A DNA stretch of 9,053 nucleotides from an uncultured Phascolarctobacterium sp. GTDB lineage: Bacteria > Bacillota > Negativicutes > Acidaminococcales > Acidaminococcaceae. The stretch spans positions 1 to 9,053 of the forward strand of contig CAMFZA010000057.1 in NCBI GenBank assembly GCA_946002345.1. The letters run 5' to 3'. Made by a program: the position numbers and the translations under genes. Shown here one piece after another: positions 1-6,976 of the stretch. The notes under the pieces are model-generated. The model was not told the DNA's origin and did no database searches. It was given only the letters and a program-made list of their open reading frames with translations. The stretch's first letter is position 1; the number at the start of each line of letters is the position of its first letter.

Positions 1-862
1 TGCCCATGCCACGGCCACCAGCAGCGATAACCTCTGCGTCCTCCAGCTTAATGGAGTTGCTGCCAGCATTGGGAACCTTTTTCAGGATTTCTACTTTATT
101 TTCTACTCTATCCACCGGGGTAAAGGCAATCACTTCGCCAGTACGGCTTGCATCGGGCTCCAAGGCCTTGAAAACCTTAGGACGCACAGTGCCCATTTGA
201 GGACGATGCTCATCGCAAACGATGGTTGCATAAATGTTACCACCCAAAGCAGGACGGGTCCAGGCAACCAGCTTGTCATCAGTAATATCCACTGCGGTGC
301 AGTCAGCGCACAAGCCGGTGTGCAGACGTGCAGCAATGCGCGGAGCCAAATCGCGACCATCAATGGTGGCGGGCAGCATCAAAGCGGAGGGCTTATATGC
401 CTCAACCAATTGGCATACTGCATCAGTATATAATTCGGTGTGGTAATCGGTGTATTTGGGGCCGTCAATTACATAAACCTTATCAGCACCTGCAGCAATC
501 ATTTTTGCAGGCAGCTCAGCAACGCCACTGCCGATAATAACAGCGCAACAGTGGTCGCCAGCCTTTTTAGCCAAGCCATTGGCAGCACCGATGAGCTCAT
601 AGCAAACCGGCAGTGCTTCGTTTTTATCCAGCTCGCAAATAACCCACATATCCTTGCCTTCGTTATTAGCAACCTCGGCCTTGGCAGTTGCTTCGGGAGC
701 AATTGCTTCTACGGGGCACTCGCCTACGCAGGCGCCACAGGAAATGCATTGCTCAGGGTCAATCATAGCCTTGCCGTCCACCATGCTGATGGCGCCCACG
801 GGGCAAACCATGGTGCAGGCTTCACAGCCGATACATTTATCTCTATCTACTTTCATTGCCAT
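1..862 (-). CDS. etfA: Electron transfer flavoprotein alpha subunit with N-terminal 2[4Fe-4S] ferredoxin domain (partial, C-terminus beyond window)
   Basis: The frame stays open for 287 codons and leaves the window at base 1. Residues 1-55 form a bacterial-type ferredoxin with two complete CxxCxxCxxxCP motifs (C10, C13, C16, C20 and C39, C42, C45, C49). From about residue 72 the EtfA domain begins (DMWVICEL), followed by VIIGSGV, ALMLPATIDGRDLAPRIAARL and TRPALGGNI, all typical of EtfA. The last visible residues, AAGGRGMG, open the C-terminal FAD domain, so most of that domain is missing here. EtfA and EtfB form a soluble flavoprotein that passes electrons between NADH, ferredoxin and an acyl-CoA dehydrogenase-type partner. 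The ferredoxin extension is known from CarE-type and lactate dehydrogenase-linked Etf proteins. The start at 862 is chosen because GAGGTG (870-875) lies 7 nt upstream. The next ATG at 856 would be 13 nt away. The ribosome site overlaps the etfB stop codon, so the pair is translationally coupled. The partner enzyme is not in view. Confidence 0.95.
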   Translation of the reverse strand, partial: MAMKVDRDKCIGCEACTMVCPVGAISMVDGKAMIDPEQCISCGACVGECPVEAIAPEATAKAEVANNEGKDMWVICELDKNEALPVCYELIGAANGLAKKAGDHCCAVIIGSGVAELPAKMIAAGADKVYVIDGPKYTDYHTELYTDAVCQLVEAYKPSALMLPATIDGRDLAPRIAARLHTGLCADCTAVDITDDKLVAWTRPALGGNIYATIVCDEHRPQMGTVRPKVFKALEPDASRTGEVIAFTPVDRVENKVEILKKVPNAGSNSIKLEDAEVIAAGGRGMG

Positions 863-873
863 TTATATTCACC

Positions 874-1668
874 TCAACGAGTAATAATTTCAGCTTTTAC
901 AAGCTTATCAAAAAGCATATCTACAGCTACATCCAAATCCTCTTCAGCAATGATTTCGCTGTGGATTTCCGGCGGAGTCGGGGTGAAGGATTTTCTAACC
1001 TTGGTGGGAGAGCCGTTCAGACCAACCTGCTCCGGAGCCAGGCCCAAATCCTCAATGGTCCAGGTAGGAATCTTAGCCTTACGTGCTTTCATTTTGCCCT
1101 TGATGCTGGCAAAACGGGGCTCCTTTTCCGCAGTGTTTACGGTAACCAGCAGGGGTGCAGCGCAAGCCAGGGTTTCAGAATAATTGTCGTTCTCACGATA
1201 AGCAACAAAACGCTCATCTACATAGTCCAACTTCAGAGTGCCGGTGATTTGGGGCAGTCCCAAATGCTCTGCGATTTCCGGGCCAACCTGGGCAGTATCA
1301 CCGTCAACAGCTTGCTTGCCGCAGAGAATCAGGTCATATTCGCCAATCTTTTTAATAGCAGCAGCCAAGGTCAGGCTGGTAGCCAGGGTGTCAGAGCCGG
1401 CCAAAGCGCGGTCGCTAATGAGAGCGGCATCGTCCGCACCCATGGCCAGAGCCTCCTTCAACACATCGGTTGCTTGAGGCAGGCCCATAGAAATGCAGGT
1501 AACCTTGCCACCAAACTTGTCCTTCATAATCAGGGCAGTTTCCAAAGCCTGCATATCGAAGGGGTTCATGATATTCTCCACACCTTCACGAAGCAGGGTG
1601 CGAGTTTCCGGATTGAATTTTACTTTCTCCGTATCCGGAGTTTGTTTAATACATACTATAATATTCAT
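874..1668 (-). CDS. etfB: Electron transfer flavoprotein beta subunit, bifurcating type
   Basis: This 264-residue protein has the usual EtfB length. It opens with MNIIVCIKQTPDTEKV and contains NIMNPFDMQALETAL (32-46), SMGLPQATDVLKEALAMGAD (60-79), SDRALAGSDTLATS (85-98), CGKQAVDGDTAQVGPEIAE (116-134) and FASIKGKMKARKAKIP (186-201). The DGDTAQVGP stretch and the MGLP...MGAD block are characteristic of EtfB. Their form resembles the NADH-binding, electron-bifurcating group seen in Acidaminococcus and Megasphaera; that subgroup call is an inference from motif style. Beta-subunit flavin and NADH binding would complement EtfA encoded directly downstream. The frame extends upstream to an ATG at 1698, but the start at 1668 is preferred: AGGAGG at 1675-1680 sits 6 nt before it, and the ten extra residues (MYITIARRLQ) do not resemble an EtfB N-terminus. 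The stop codon (TGA, 874-876) overlaps the etfA ribosome site. A dedicated promoter with a palindromic element lies upstream. Confidence 0.97.
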   Translation of the reverse strand: MNIIVCIKQTPDTEKVKFNPETRTLLREGVENIMNPFDMQALETALIMKDKFGGKVTCISMGLPQATDVLKEALAMGADDAALISDRALAGSDTLATSLTLAAAIKKIGEYDLILCGKQAVDGDTAQVGPEIAEHLGLPQITGTLKLDYVDERFVAYRENDNYSETLACAAPLLVTVNTAEKEPRFASIKGKMKARKAKIPTWTIEDLGLAPEQVGLNGSPTKVRKSFTPTPPEIHSEIIAEEDLDVAVDMLFDKLVKAEIITR

Positions 1669-1674
1669 TTGCAG

Positions 1675-1680
1675 CCTCCT
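1675..1680 (-). promoter_or_regulatory. Ribosome binding site that fixes the etfB start
   Basis: On the minus strand this reads AGGAGG, a perfect anti-16S match, 6 nt upstream of the ATG at 1668. It places the start there rather than at the in-frame ATG at 1698, which lies upstream of this site. Confidence 0.85.
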
Positions 1681-1710
1681 TGCAATTGTTATATACATAT
1701 GACTCTCTAT

Positions 1711-1740
1711 ATTGTATCATTTTTCAGTATAGACTTGCAA
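1711..1740 (-). promoter_or_regulatory. Predicted sigma-A-type promoter of etfBA
   Basis: On the minus strand the -10 box is TACAAT (1711-1716) with the extended -10 dinucleotide TG at 1718-1719. A -35-like TTGCAA lies at 1735-1740, 18 nt upstream of the -10. Initiation near 1704 would give a leader of about 36 nt. The -35 box is the centre of a perfect palindrome, so regulation by a protein that blocks it is plausible. The boxes are read directly; promoter activity is an inference. Confidence 0.6.
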
Positions 1741-1746
1741 GTCTAT
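1729..1746. promoter_or_regulatory. Perfect 18-bp palindrome over the etfB -35 box, candidate operator
   Basis: ATAGACTTGCAAGTCTAT equals its own reverse complement at all 18 positions and covers the predicted -35 hexamer TTGCAA. A gap-free dyad of this size is typical of sites for dimeric helix-turn-helix repressors such as MarR-type regulators. No regulator is encoded in the window, so the family cannot be assigned. There is no following T-run, so it is not a terminator. Confidence 0.55.
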
Positions 1747-1851
1747 TTCCACTATTCTCTGCATAAGCGTTGCATATTTAATAATCTAAGCAGCCTTTGA
1801 CGATGCCCTGACAGCTAACTCCGTTCCTGCAGGTTCCCCTGGCCCGGCTAC

Positions 1852-4800
1852 TTACACAAAGCAGCCCTTGCCTAAAATCTTTTCCATGGCCTCTCTAAAG
1901 CCTGCTGCCTCGCTATTAACCCAATAGTTGGGCGTGGTTTTGATAATTTTACGGGAGCCCATCAGCTTTAAATATACCACATCGTTGCCGTGGAATTTTT
2001 GGAAAACATTGAGAAGTTCTCTTTGAACCAAGGGATTTTCCAAATAAGCTTCAATCTTCAGCTTGATTTCCACCGGCGCCCGGTTGCTTAATTTGGTCAG
2101 GCTTTGAGCCACGATTTTACTTTCCCGCTCATCCACGCTAAAGCGACCTTCAATGGCCACTATATTATCCTCATAGATTTCTCTTAAAACCTCATGATAC
2201 AAGCGGGTGAAGACGATGACATTGCAACGACCTGTAAAATCCTCCAGCGTCAACAGGGCCATGGTATCACCCTTTTTCGTAGTTTTAATGGTGCAGTTGG
2301 CAATAATGCCAGCTACCCTTACGCTTTGACCATCCTTGATGGTGGTATCCCCCACAAATTGGTACAGGGGCATGTACCGCTGTAAAACCTTGGAATAGGC
2401 ACTGAGGGGATGGTCAGTCACATAAAAGCCCAAAAGCTCCTTTTCATTTTGCAAAATGATGTCCTTGGGCATTTCCTCCATGGGAGGCAGCTTGATTTCC
2501 GTAGCGGCCAAGGTGTCTTCAGCATCAAAAAGGCCGATTTGACCGCAAGCCCTGTCCTTTTGGGCAGCTGCACCCTGCTCTGCCGCCTGGTCCATAATGT
2601 GCAACAGCTGGGAGCGCTTAGCGCCGAAGGAGTCCATGGCGCCGCTGCGAATTAAATGCTCCAAAGCCCGTTTATTCACCAGGCGCATGCTTACTCGATT
2701 GCAAAAATCCGTAAGGCTGGTAAAGGGGCCGTCCTTGGCACGGGATTTAATAATCTCCTGCACCGCTGCATCCCCCATGCTCTTGATGCCTGCTAGACCA
2801 AAGCGAATGGCACTCTTGCCGTGCACGGTAAATTGATAACCGCTTTCGTTCACATCCGGGGGCAAAATATCGATTTTATCGTTGCGACATACGGAAATAT
2901 ACCAGCTCAGCTTATCGCTGTCGCCGATAACGCTGTTCAAAAAGGCGGCCATAAACTGAGGGCGCCAGTGAGCCTTCAAATAGGCCGTCTGATAAGCCAC
3001 CAAGGCGTAGGCCACGGAATGGGATTTATTAAAGCCATAGCCTGCAAAATGCTGCAGGAGGGAGAAAATCTGCTGGCTCAGCTGCTCGGGAATATTATGC
3101 TCCCGTTTGGCGCCCTCGACAAAGTCTTGGCGCATGCTCTCCAGCACGGAGGCCTTTTTCTTACCCATGGCCCTGCGCATAATATCCGCCTGACCCAGGG
3201 TGAAGCCGGCCAGGGCGGAGGTAATTTGCATAACCTGCTCCTGGTAAAGGATAACGCCATAGGTATCCTCCAAAATAGGCTCCATAAGGGGATGGAGTAC
3301 CTGGGCTGTGCGCTGACCGTGACGACCGGCAATAAAGTCCTCGGCCATACCCGTGCCCAAGGGACCCGGGCGGTACAGGGCTACCAGGGGAATCAAATCC
3401 TCGAAGCTGGTAGGCGCAAGGTCTACAACCAGCTTAGTAATGCCTGCTGATTCCAGCTGGAAGACGCAAGTGGTGTCGCCCCTGCGCAACATCTCGCAGG
3501 TGACCTCGTCCTCCAAAGGAATATTATCTATATCCACCACCTCACCGGTGGTTTGTTTAATGAATTCAATACAATCGCCGATAACAGTCAGGGTGCGCAG
3601 GCCCAAAAAGTCCATTTTTAGGAGCCCCAGCTCCTCAACCTTGTCCTTGTCGTATTGGGTAATCATGCCGTCAGTATCGGCACCCAGCTGCAGGGGCACA
3701 TATTCCCGCAGGTCATGGGGCGCAATGATAACACCTGCCGCATGAGTTCCTGCATTGCGGGGCAAGCCCTCCACGCTCTTGGATAAATCAATGAGCTGCT
3801 TGACCTCCGGCCTTGTTTCGTAGGCCTCTCGCAAATCCTTATTATTCAGGGCCTTGTCCAAAGTGATGCCCAATTCTCTGGGAATCATCTTGGCGATTTC
3901 GTCCACCGCACCATAGCTCATGCCCAAAGCCTTGCCCACATCACGCACGGCCGCTCTGGCCTGCAGGGTGCCGAAGGTGATAATCTGGGCCACTCTTTCC
4001 TTGCCGTAGCGCTGAACCACATAATCCAGCACCTCCTGACGGCGCACGTAGCAAAAGTCCGTATCAATATCCGGCATGCTCACCCGCTCCGGGTTCAAAA
4101 AGCGTTCGAAAAGCAAATGGTAGCGCAGGGGCTCCACATTGGTGATATGCAAAAGGTAGGCTACTACGCTGCCTGCTGCACTGCCCCGTCCCGGTCCCAC
4201 GGGAATACCCTTTTCCCGGCAGAAGTTGATAAAATCCCAGACAATGAGGAAATAGGCATCATAGCCCATATCGTTAATGATTTTTAATTCAAACTCCAGA
4301 CGCTTACGAATAGTTTCGTCTACCACAGGGTAGCGCTTAGGCAGTGCCTGCTCGCACAAATACCGCAAATATCCAGCCGTATCGAAGCCCTCAGGCACAG
4401 GAAATTCCGGCAGCAGCAAATGACCAAATTCCATTTCCACATGGCAACGGTCGGCAATTTTGTTAGGGTTTTCCAGAGCCTCAGGACAATCGCCAAAACG
4501 CTCCGCCATTTCATCATAGCTTTTAAGATAAAAGCTATCGTTAGGAAAACGCATCCGATCCGGCTCATCCACAGTGCTGGTGGTTTGGATGCACAATAGA
4601 ATATCCTGAGCCGCTGCATCCTCCCGCCGCACATAGTGCAAATCGTTGGTGGCCACCAGTCCCAAATCGAACTCCTTAGCCAGCTGCTTCAAGGCCGCAG
4701 TAACCTTGTGCTCCTCAGGCAAATCGTGGTCCTGAATCTCCAAAAAATAGTTGTCCTTGCCAAAAATATCAATATATTCTTGAATGCAGCGCCGCGCCCC

Positions 4801-5253
4801 CTCCATATTATTCTGGAGAATCAGCACGGGCAGTTCCCCGGCTACGCAGGCGCTAAGGCAAATCAGGCCCTCACTATGAGCTCGCAGAGCATCCTTGTCA
4901 ATGCGGGGCTTATAATAAAAGCCTTCTACCTGGCCAATGCTCACTAGCTTCATCAAATTATGGTAGCCAGTGTCATTTTCTGCCAGCAAAATCAGGTGGA
5001 ACATGCCCCGGTTATTCTTTTCGAAATGGGAGCCCGTGGTCAGGTAAACCTCACAGCCTAAAATAGGCTTGATGCCCTGCTTGTGACATTCCTGGTAAAA
5101 TTCTACGGCACCATACATGGCGCCATGGTCCGTAATGGCCAAACTATCCATGCCCAGCTCCTTGGCATAGGCCACCAGCTCATGGATTTTCGAAGCGCCG
5201 TCCAACAGACTATATTCCGTATGCACATGTAAATGAGTGAATCGTTTGCTCAT
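1852..5253 (-). CDS. dnaE: DNA polymerase III alpha subunit (DnaE)
   Basis: This 1133-residue replicative polymerase extends primed DNA, matching the 1100-1170 residues usual for DnaE. The N-terminal PHP domain (1 to about 210) shows HLHVHTEYSLLDG (7-19), TDHG (41-44), GCEVY (66-70), FHLILLA (85-91), CVAGE (136-140), LEIQDHD (171-177) and TNDLHYV (202-208). It keeps the His, Asp, Glu and Cys positions that bind metal in PHP polymerases. The palm carries PGRGSAAGS (354-362), PDIDTDF (394-400) and KMDFLGL (546-552); D397, D399 and D548 match the catalytic aspartates. Further on come MRRAMGKKK (692-700) and GFNKSHSVAYALVAYQTAYLK (740-760). QIGLF (905-909) fits a sliding-clamp binding motif, and an OB fold spans about 975-1055. 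There is no inserted DEDD exonuclease, so this is DnaE and not PolC. If the organism also has PolC, as many Firmicutes do, DnaE would mainly extend primers. AAGGAA (5261-5266) lies 7 nt before the ATG. No clear terminator follows the TAA. Confidence 0.98.
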   Translation of the reverse strand: MSKRFTHLHVHTEYSLLDGASKIHELVAYAKELGMDSLAITDHGAMYGAVEFYQECHKQGIKPILGCEVYLTTGSHFEKNNRGMFHLILLAENDTGYHNLMKLVSIGQVEGFYYKPRIDKDALRAHSEGLICLSACVAGELPVLILQNNMEGARRCIQEYIDIFGKDNYFLEIQDHDLPEEHKVTAALKQLAKEFDLGLVATNDLHYVRREDAAAQDILLCIQTTSTVDEPDRMRFPNDSFYLKSYDEMAERFGDCPEALENPNKIADRCHVEMEFGHLLLPEFPVPEGFDTAGYLRYLCEQALPKRYPVVDETIRKRLEFELKIINDMGYDAYFLIVWDFINFCREKGIPVGPGRGSAAGSVVAYLLHITNVEPLRYHLLFERFLNPERVSMPDIDTDFCYVRRQEVLDYVVQRYGKERVAQIITFGTLQARAAVRDVGKALGMSYGAVDEIAKMIPRELGITLDKALNNKDLREAYETRPEVKQLIDLSKSVEGLPRNAGTHAAGVIIAPHDLREYVPLQLGADTDGMITQYDKDKVEELGLLKMDFLGLRTLTVIGDCIEFIKQTTGEVVDIDNIPLEDEVTCEMLRRGDTTCVFQLESAGITKLVVDLAPTSFEDLIPLVALYRPGPLGTGMAEDFIAGRHGQRTAQVLHPLMEPILEDTYGVILYQEQVMQITSALAGFTLGQADIMRRAMGKKKASVLESMRQDFVEGAKREHNIPEQLSQQIFSLLQHFAGYGFNKSHSVAYALVAYQTAYLKAHWRPQFMAAFLNSVIGDSDKLSWYISVCRNDKIDILPPDVNESGYQFTVHGKSAIRFGLAGIKSMGDAAVQEIIKSRAKDGPFTSLTDFCNRVSMRLVNKRALEHLIRSGAMDSFGAKRSQLLHIMDQAAEQGAAAQKDRACGQIGLFDAEDTLAATEIKLPPMEEMPKDIILQNEKELLGFYVTDHPLSAYSKVLQRYMPLYQFVGDTTIKDGQSVRVAGIIANCTIKTTKKGDTMALLTLEDFTGRCNVIVFTRLYHEVLREIYEDNIVAIEGRFSVDERESKIVAQSLTKLSNRAPVEIKLKIEAYLENPLVQRELLNVFQKFHGNDVVYLKLMGSRKIIKTTPNYWVNSEAAGFREAMEKILGKGCFV

Positions 5254-5334
5254 GAAAAAGTTCCTTTATTTTAATTATCTTATGTTATCTGGAGAAAAGG
5301 TCTTGTGGCAGGGCTGAGTACCAACCCACCCAGC

Positions 5335-5808
5335 TTACGCCTTTTTATTACCCCAATAGAGCCCCACTGCCAAAAAGATTAAATTGTATACTAAGGCCGG
5401 AAACAGACTGTTAATCTGCCAGGGGCTTATATGCTTCCAGAATAGGGCCGCAAAAATGCCTGCGCCCATGGCAGCCACACCCATGGAGGCGCGCACCCTG
5501 TGGGGGAAGAAGACACAGAAGGTTAGGGGCAAAAAGATACCGCTGCCTCGCAAGGCCATGGATAAATAATTCCATTCCAGCACGGAGGATTCCAAATGGA
5601 AGAAAACAAAAACGATGGCTGCTGCCGCTGCCAAAAGCACACTAAAGCGGCTGGCCCACAAAAGATTGACAGCTGTAGCACTGCGCCACAGCTTGCTGAT
5701 AATGTCGCGACTAATCATCGTGCCGATACCCAAGGCCAAGCCTGCAATGGAGCCCAAAGCAGACAGCAGCAGGGCTGCCAGGCCAATACCACCCCACCAA
5801 TCCGGCAT
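5335..5808 (-). CDS. Sodium:solute symporter, C-terminal part, downstream of an in-frame TAG
   Basis: These 157 codons continue the symporter frame without a shift, directly after the stop at 5809-5811. The opening MPDWWGGIGLAALLLSALGS is not a protein start in this family. It matches the loop and helix usually written LPxxxGGLxxAALLAAxMS. The next block, ALGIGTMISRDII, matches the conserved end of that helix, whose serines take part in the Na2 sodium site. About four more hydrophobic helices follow, ending in GNKKA and TAA. No ribosome site lies 5-12 nt upstream of the ATG at 5808, so separate translation would depend on termination-reinitiation at the abutting TAG-ATG. Most simply this is the second half of a nonsense-mutated pseudogene. 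Readthrough or a sequencing error are alternatives. The dnaE start lies 81 bp downstream on the same strand. Confidence 0.75.
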   Translation of the reverse strand: MPDWWGGIGLAALLLSALGSIAGLALGIGTMISRDIISKLWRSATAVNLLWASRFSVLLAAAAAIVFVFFHLESSVLEWNYLSMALRGSGIFLPLTFCVFFPHRVRASMGVAAMGAGIFAALFWKHISPWQINSLFPALVYNLIFLAVGLYWGNKKA

Positions 5809-5811
5809 CTA
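5809..5811 (-). other. In-frame amber (TAG) codon inside the symporter reading frame
   Basis: The codons read TTA TCC TAC TAG ATG CCG GAT, with conserved symporter sequence on both sides in the same frame. With the TAG read as an amino acid, the product from the ATG at 6714 would be 459 residues, a normal length for the family. The other complete genes here stop with TGA (etfB) or TAA (dnaE, the symporter end, the flavoprotein). A Tyr or Gln codon could give TAG by one base change; which one is not known. Confidence 0.9.
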
Positions 5812-6714
5812 GTAGGATAAATACAGGGGCAGGGCATCAATGGAGTTAATCTCCGGATGATTGATATGCATAAACATGCCAGTCATCACCGAAGGCAAGC
5901 CCACAGGAATCACAATGCAGGCTGCAGTGACGCAACCCACTGCCGCTGTTTTGCTATCCTTGGCACTGAACAGGGCCTGCACATAGGTTTGGGTAGAAAT
6001 GACGCCCACAATCATGGAGCACAGGCTAAACAGGCCATCCTCCACACCGCGACCAAAAAGGGTGAACCAGGGCTGAGCCGGCAAAGCAGCCGTCAGACCG
6101 ACGCTACCGCCCAATTTCCCGTAAGCAAGCACACCACCCACAAAGATGCTGGCGAAAATTAAAATAATCTTGATAATACCGGCCATGCCACTGCCACTAA
6201 TGCCGCCCAAAAAAACAAAGCCTGCAGTGATCAGAAGGATCAGCAGAGCGGAAATATAAAGATTGACACCAAAAATACCTGCCACAAGGTGTAGCGCAGT
6301 CAGAGTGCTGGCTACAATACTAAAGAATATACCCGCACAGGAGCTCACTGTGGCCAACCAACCGGCAGGCTTGCCATAATTTGTTACTAAGAATTCTGCC
6401 ACCGTGGTCAGACCACTGGCACGCAGGGGCTTGGCATAAAAAGCCGCCATAATCAACAAAGCGATGCCACTGCCCAGAGTGAACCACCAGGCGGTCAGCC
6501 CTAGCTTAAAGCCCAGCTGAGCCGTTCCCACCGTGGCCGCACCACCTACAATGGTACCGATAATGCTGCCTGCCACCATGCCCACACCGGCACTGCGCCC
6601 GCCCACATTGTAATCGTCGGCAGACTTAATGCGACGAGAAGCAAGTATGCCCGGCAGCATTGTTAGAATCAGGGTAAGCACCAAGCTTACCAAATGCACC
6701 ATGGATAATTTCAT
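5809..6714 (-). CDS. Sodium:solute symporter (SSS family), N-terminal part, ended by in-frame TAG
   Basis: This 301-residue membrane protein covers roughly the first two thirds of an SSS-family transporter, which couples Na+ entry to uptake of a small solute. A first hydrophobic helix (4-26) is followed by SADDYNVGGRSAG (31-43), matching the family pattern around DYxxxxR. Then come helices around 44-68 and 73-93, YAKPLRASGLTTVAEFL (93-109), GGISGSGMAGIIKIILI (170-186) and STQTYVQALFSAKDSKTAAVG (240-260), which matches the conserved QxxxQRxxxAKsxkxA region. It ends at ALPLYLSY. The substrate cannot be told; an organic acid would fit a fermenter. ATG at 6714 is chosen over GTG at 6717 because GAGGTG (6722-6727) lies 7 nt before the ATG but only 4 nt before the GTG. 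An extended -10 promoter is upstream. Without its C-terminal part this piece would lack half of the Na2 site and is unlikely to transport. Confidence 0.85.
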   Translation of the reverse strand: MKLSMVHLVSLVLTLILTMLPGILASRRIKSADDYNVGGRSAGVGMVAGSIIGTIVGGAATVGTAQLGFKLGLTAWWFTLGSGIALLIMAAFYAKPLRASGLTTVAEFLVTNYGKPAGWLATVSSCAGIFFSIVASTLTALHLVAGIFGVNLYISALLILLITAGFVFLGGISGSGMAGIIKIILIFASIFVGGVLAYGKLGGSVGLTAALPAQPWFTLFGRGVEDGLFSLCSMIVGVISTQTYVQALFSAKDSKTAAVGCVTAACIVIPVGLPSVMTGMFMHINHPEINSIDALPLYLSY

Positions 6715-6721
6715 CACAAAG

Positions 6722-6727
6722 CACCTC
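6722..6727 (-). promoter_or_regulatory. Ribosome binding site of the symporter gene
   Basis: The minus strand reads AGAGGTG here, 7 nt upstream of ATG at 6714. The alternative GTG at 6717 would leave only 4 nt, so the ATG is preferred. Confidence 0.7.
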
Positions 6728-6786
6728 TATCTAAATAAACTTAATTGCCATTTATCATTAGAAAAGGAATGATTTCGCCCACGTTA

Positions 6787-6795
6787 AGTATAACA
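6787..6795 (-). promoter_or_regulatory. Predicted extended -10 promoter of the symporter gene
   Basis: The minus strand reads TGTTATACT, that is TG-N-TATACT, with the -10 hexamer at 6787-6792. The sequence 17 nt upstream (TTTTTA) is a poor -35, which is common for extended -10 promoters. The expected leader is about 66 nt. An inverted repeat just upstream (6797-6810) could modulate it. Confidence 0.5.
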
Positions 6796-6796
6796 C

Positions 6797-6810
6797 AATT
6801 GGGGTCAATT
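6797..6810. promoter_or_regulatory. Inverted repeat upstream of the symporter -10, candidate operator
   Basis: AATTGGGGTCAATT has 5-bp perfect arms (AATTG/CAATT) around a 4-bp centre. It lies in the spacer region of the predicted leftward promoter, 1 bp from the extended -10 element. The arms are short and AT-rich, so chance is a real possibility. Confidence 0.3.
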
Positions 6811-6908
6811 AAAAAGACAAGTCCCCCAAAATGCCTTCGTGATTACTAATTTTTACGCAATTTTCCCTAATCTGTTACGATGTATACACATATTCCTGCT
6901 TTCACAAC

Positions 6909-6937
6909 TTGCAGTTTTGGCGATTATTAGGTATAAT
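6909..6937 (+). promoter_or_regulatory. Predicted promoter of the flavoprotein-hydrogenase unit
   Basis: A consensus -10 TATAAT (6932-6937) is spaced 17 bp from TTGCAG (6909-6914), which keeps the TTG of a -35 box. Initiation near 6944 would give a leader of about 45 nt. The -35 lies in AACTTGCAGTT (6906-6916), an AACT-TGC-AGTT dyad that shares ACTTGCA with the palindrome at the etfB -35. Of the three promoters proposed here it has the best -10. Confidence 0.65.
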
Positions 6938-6949
6938 ATATTGTATACC
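6930..6949. promoter_or_regulatory. Inverted repeat over the -10/start region, candidate operator
   Basis: GGTATA (6930-6935) and TATACC (6944-6949) are perfect 6-bp arms around an 8-bp AT-rich centre. They span the -10 box and the expected transcription start. A protein bound here would block RNA polymerase. The right arm is part of a TGTATAC string (6942-6948) also present at 6881-6887, 61 bp upstream. No regulator is identified. Confidence 0.35.
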
Positions 6950-6976
6950 AATTTTATTATATAGTGTATGCTTATT

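Noticed and set aside
440..1183. A 247-codon + strand frame across the etfA/etfB junction
   Set aside because: It is antisense to two well-supported genes and its protein shows no family features.
856..1800. A 314-codon open frame on the + strand opposite etfB
   Set aside because: It lies antisense to the clear etfB gene, has no recognisable domain or ribosome site, and its composition follows from codon bias on the other strand.
1798..1851. Possible terminator after dnaE, including the CCTGCAGG palindrome at 1826-1833
   Set aside because: No stable GC-rich stem followed by a T-run was found. The 8-bp palindrome alone is too short to support a function.
5254..5300. Possible dnaE promoter with GATAAT as a -10
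   Set aside because: The -10-like box is fair but the sequence 17 nt upstream (GACCTT) is not a -35. dnaE could equally be read from upstream.
5313..5334. Hairpin just after the symporter stop codon (7-bp stem with one G-U pair, 8-nt loop)
   Set aside because: No T-run follows directly on the minus strand, so it does not qualify as an intrinsic terminator. It may be a chance structure.
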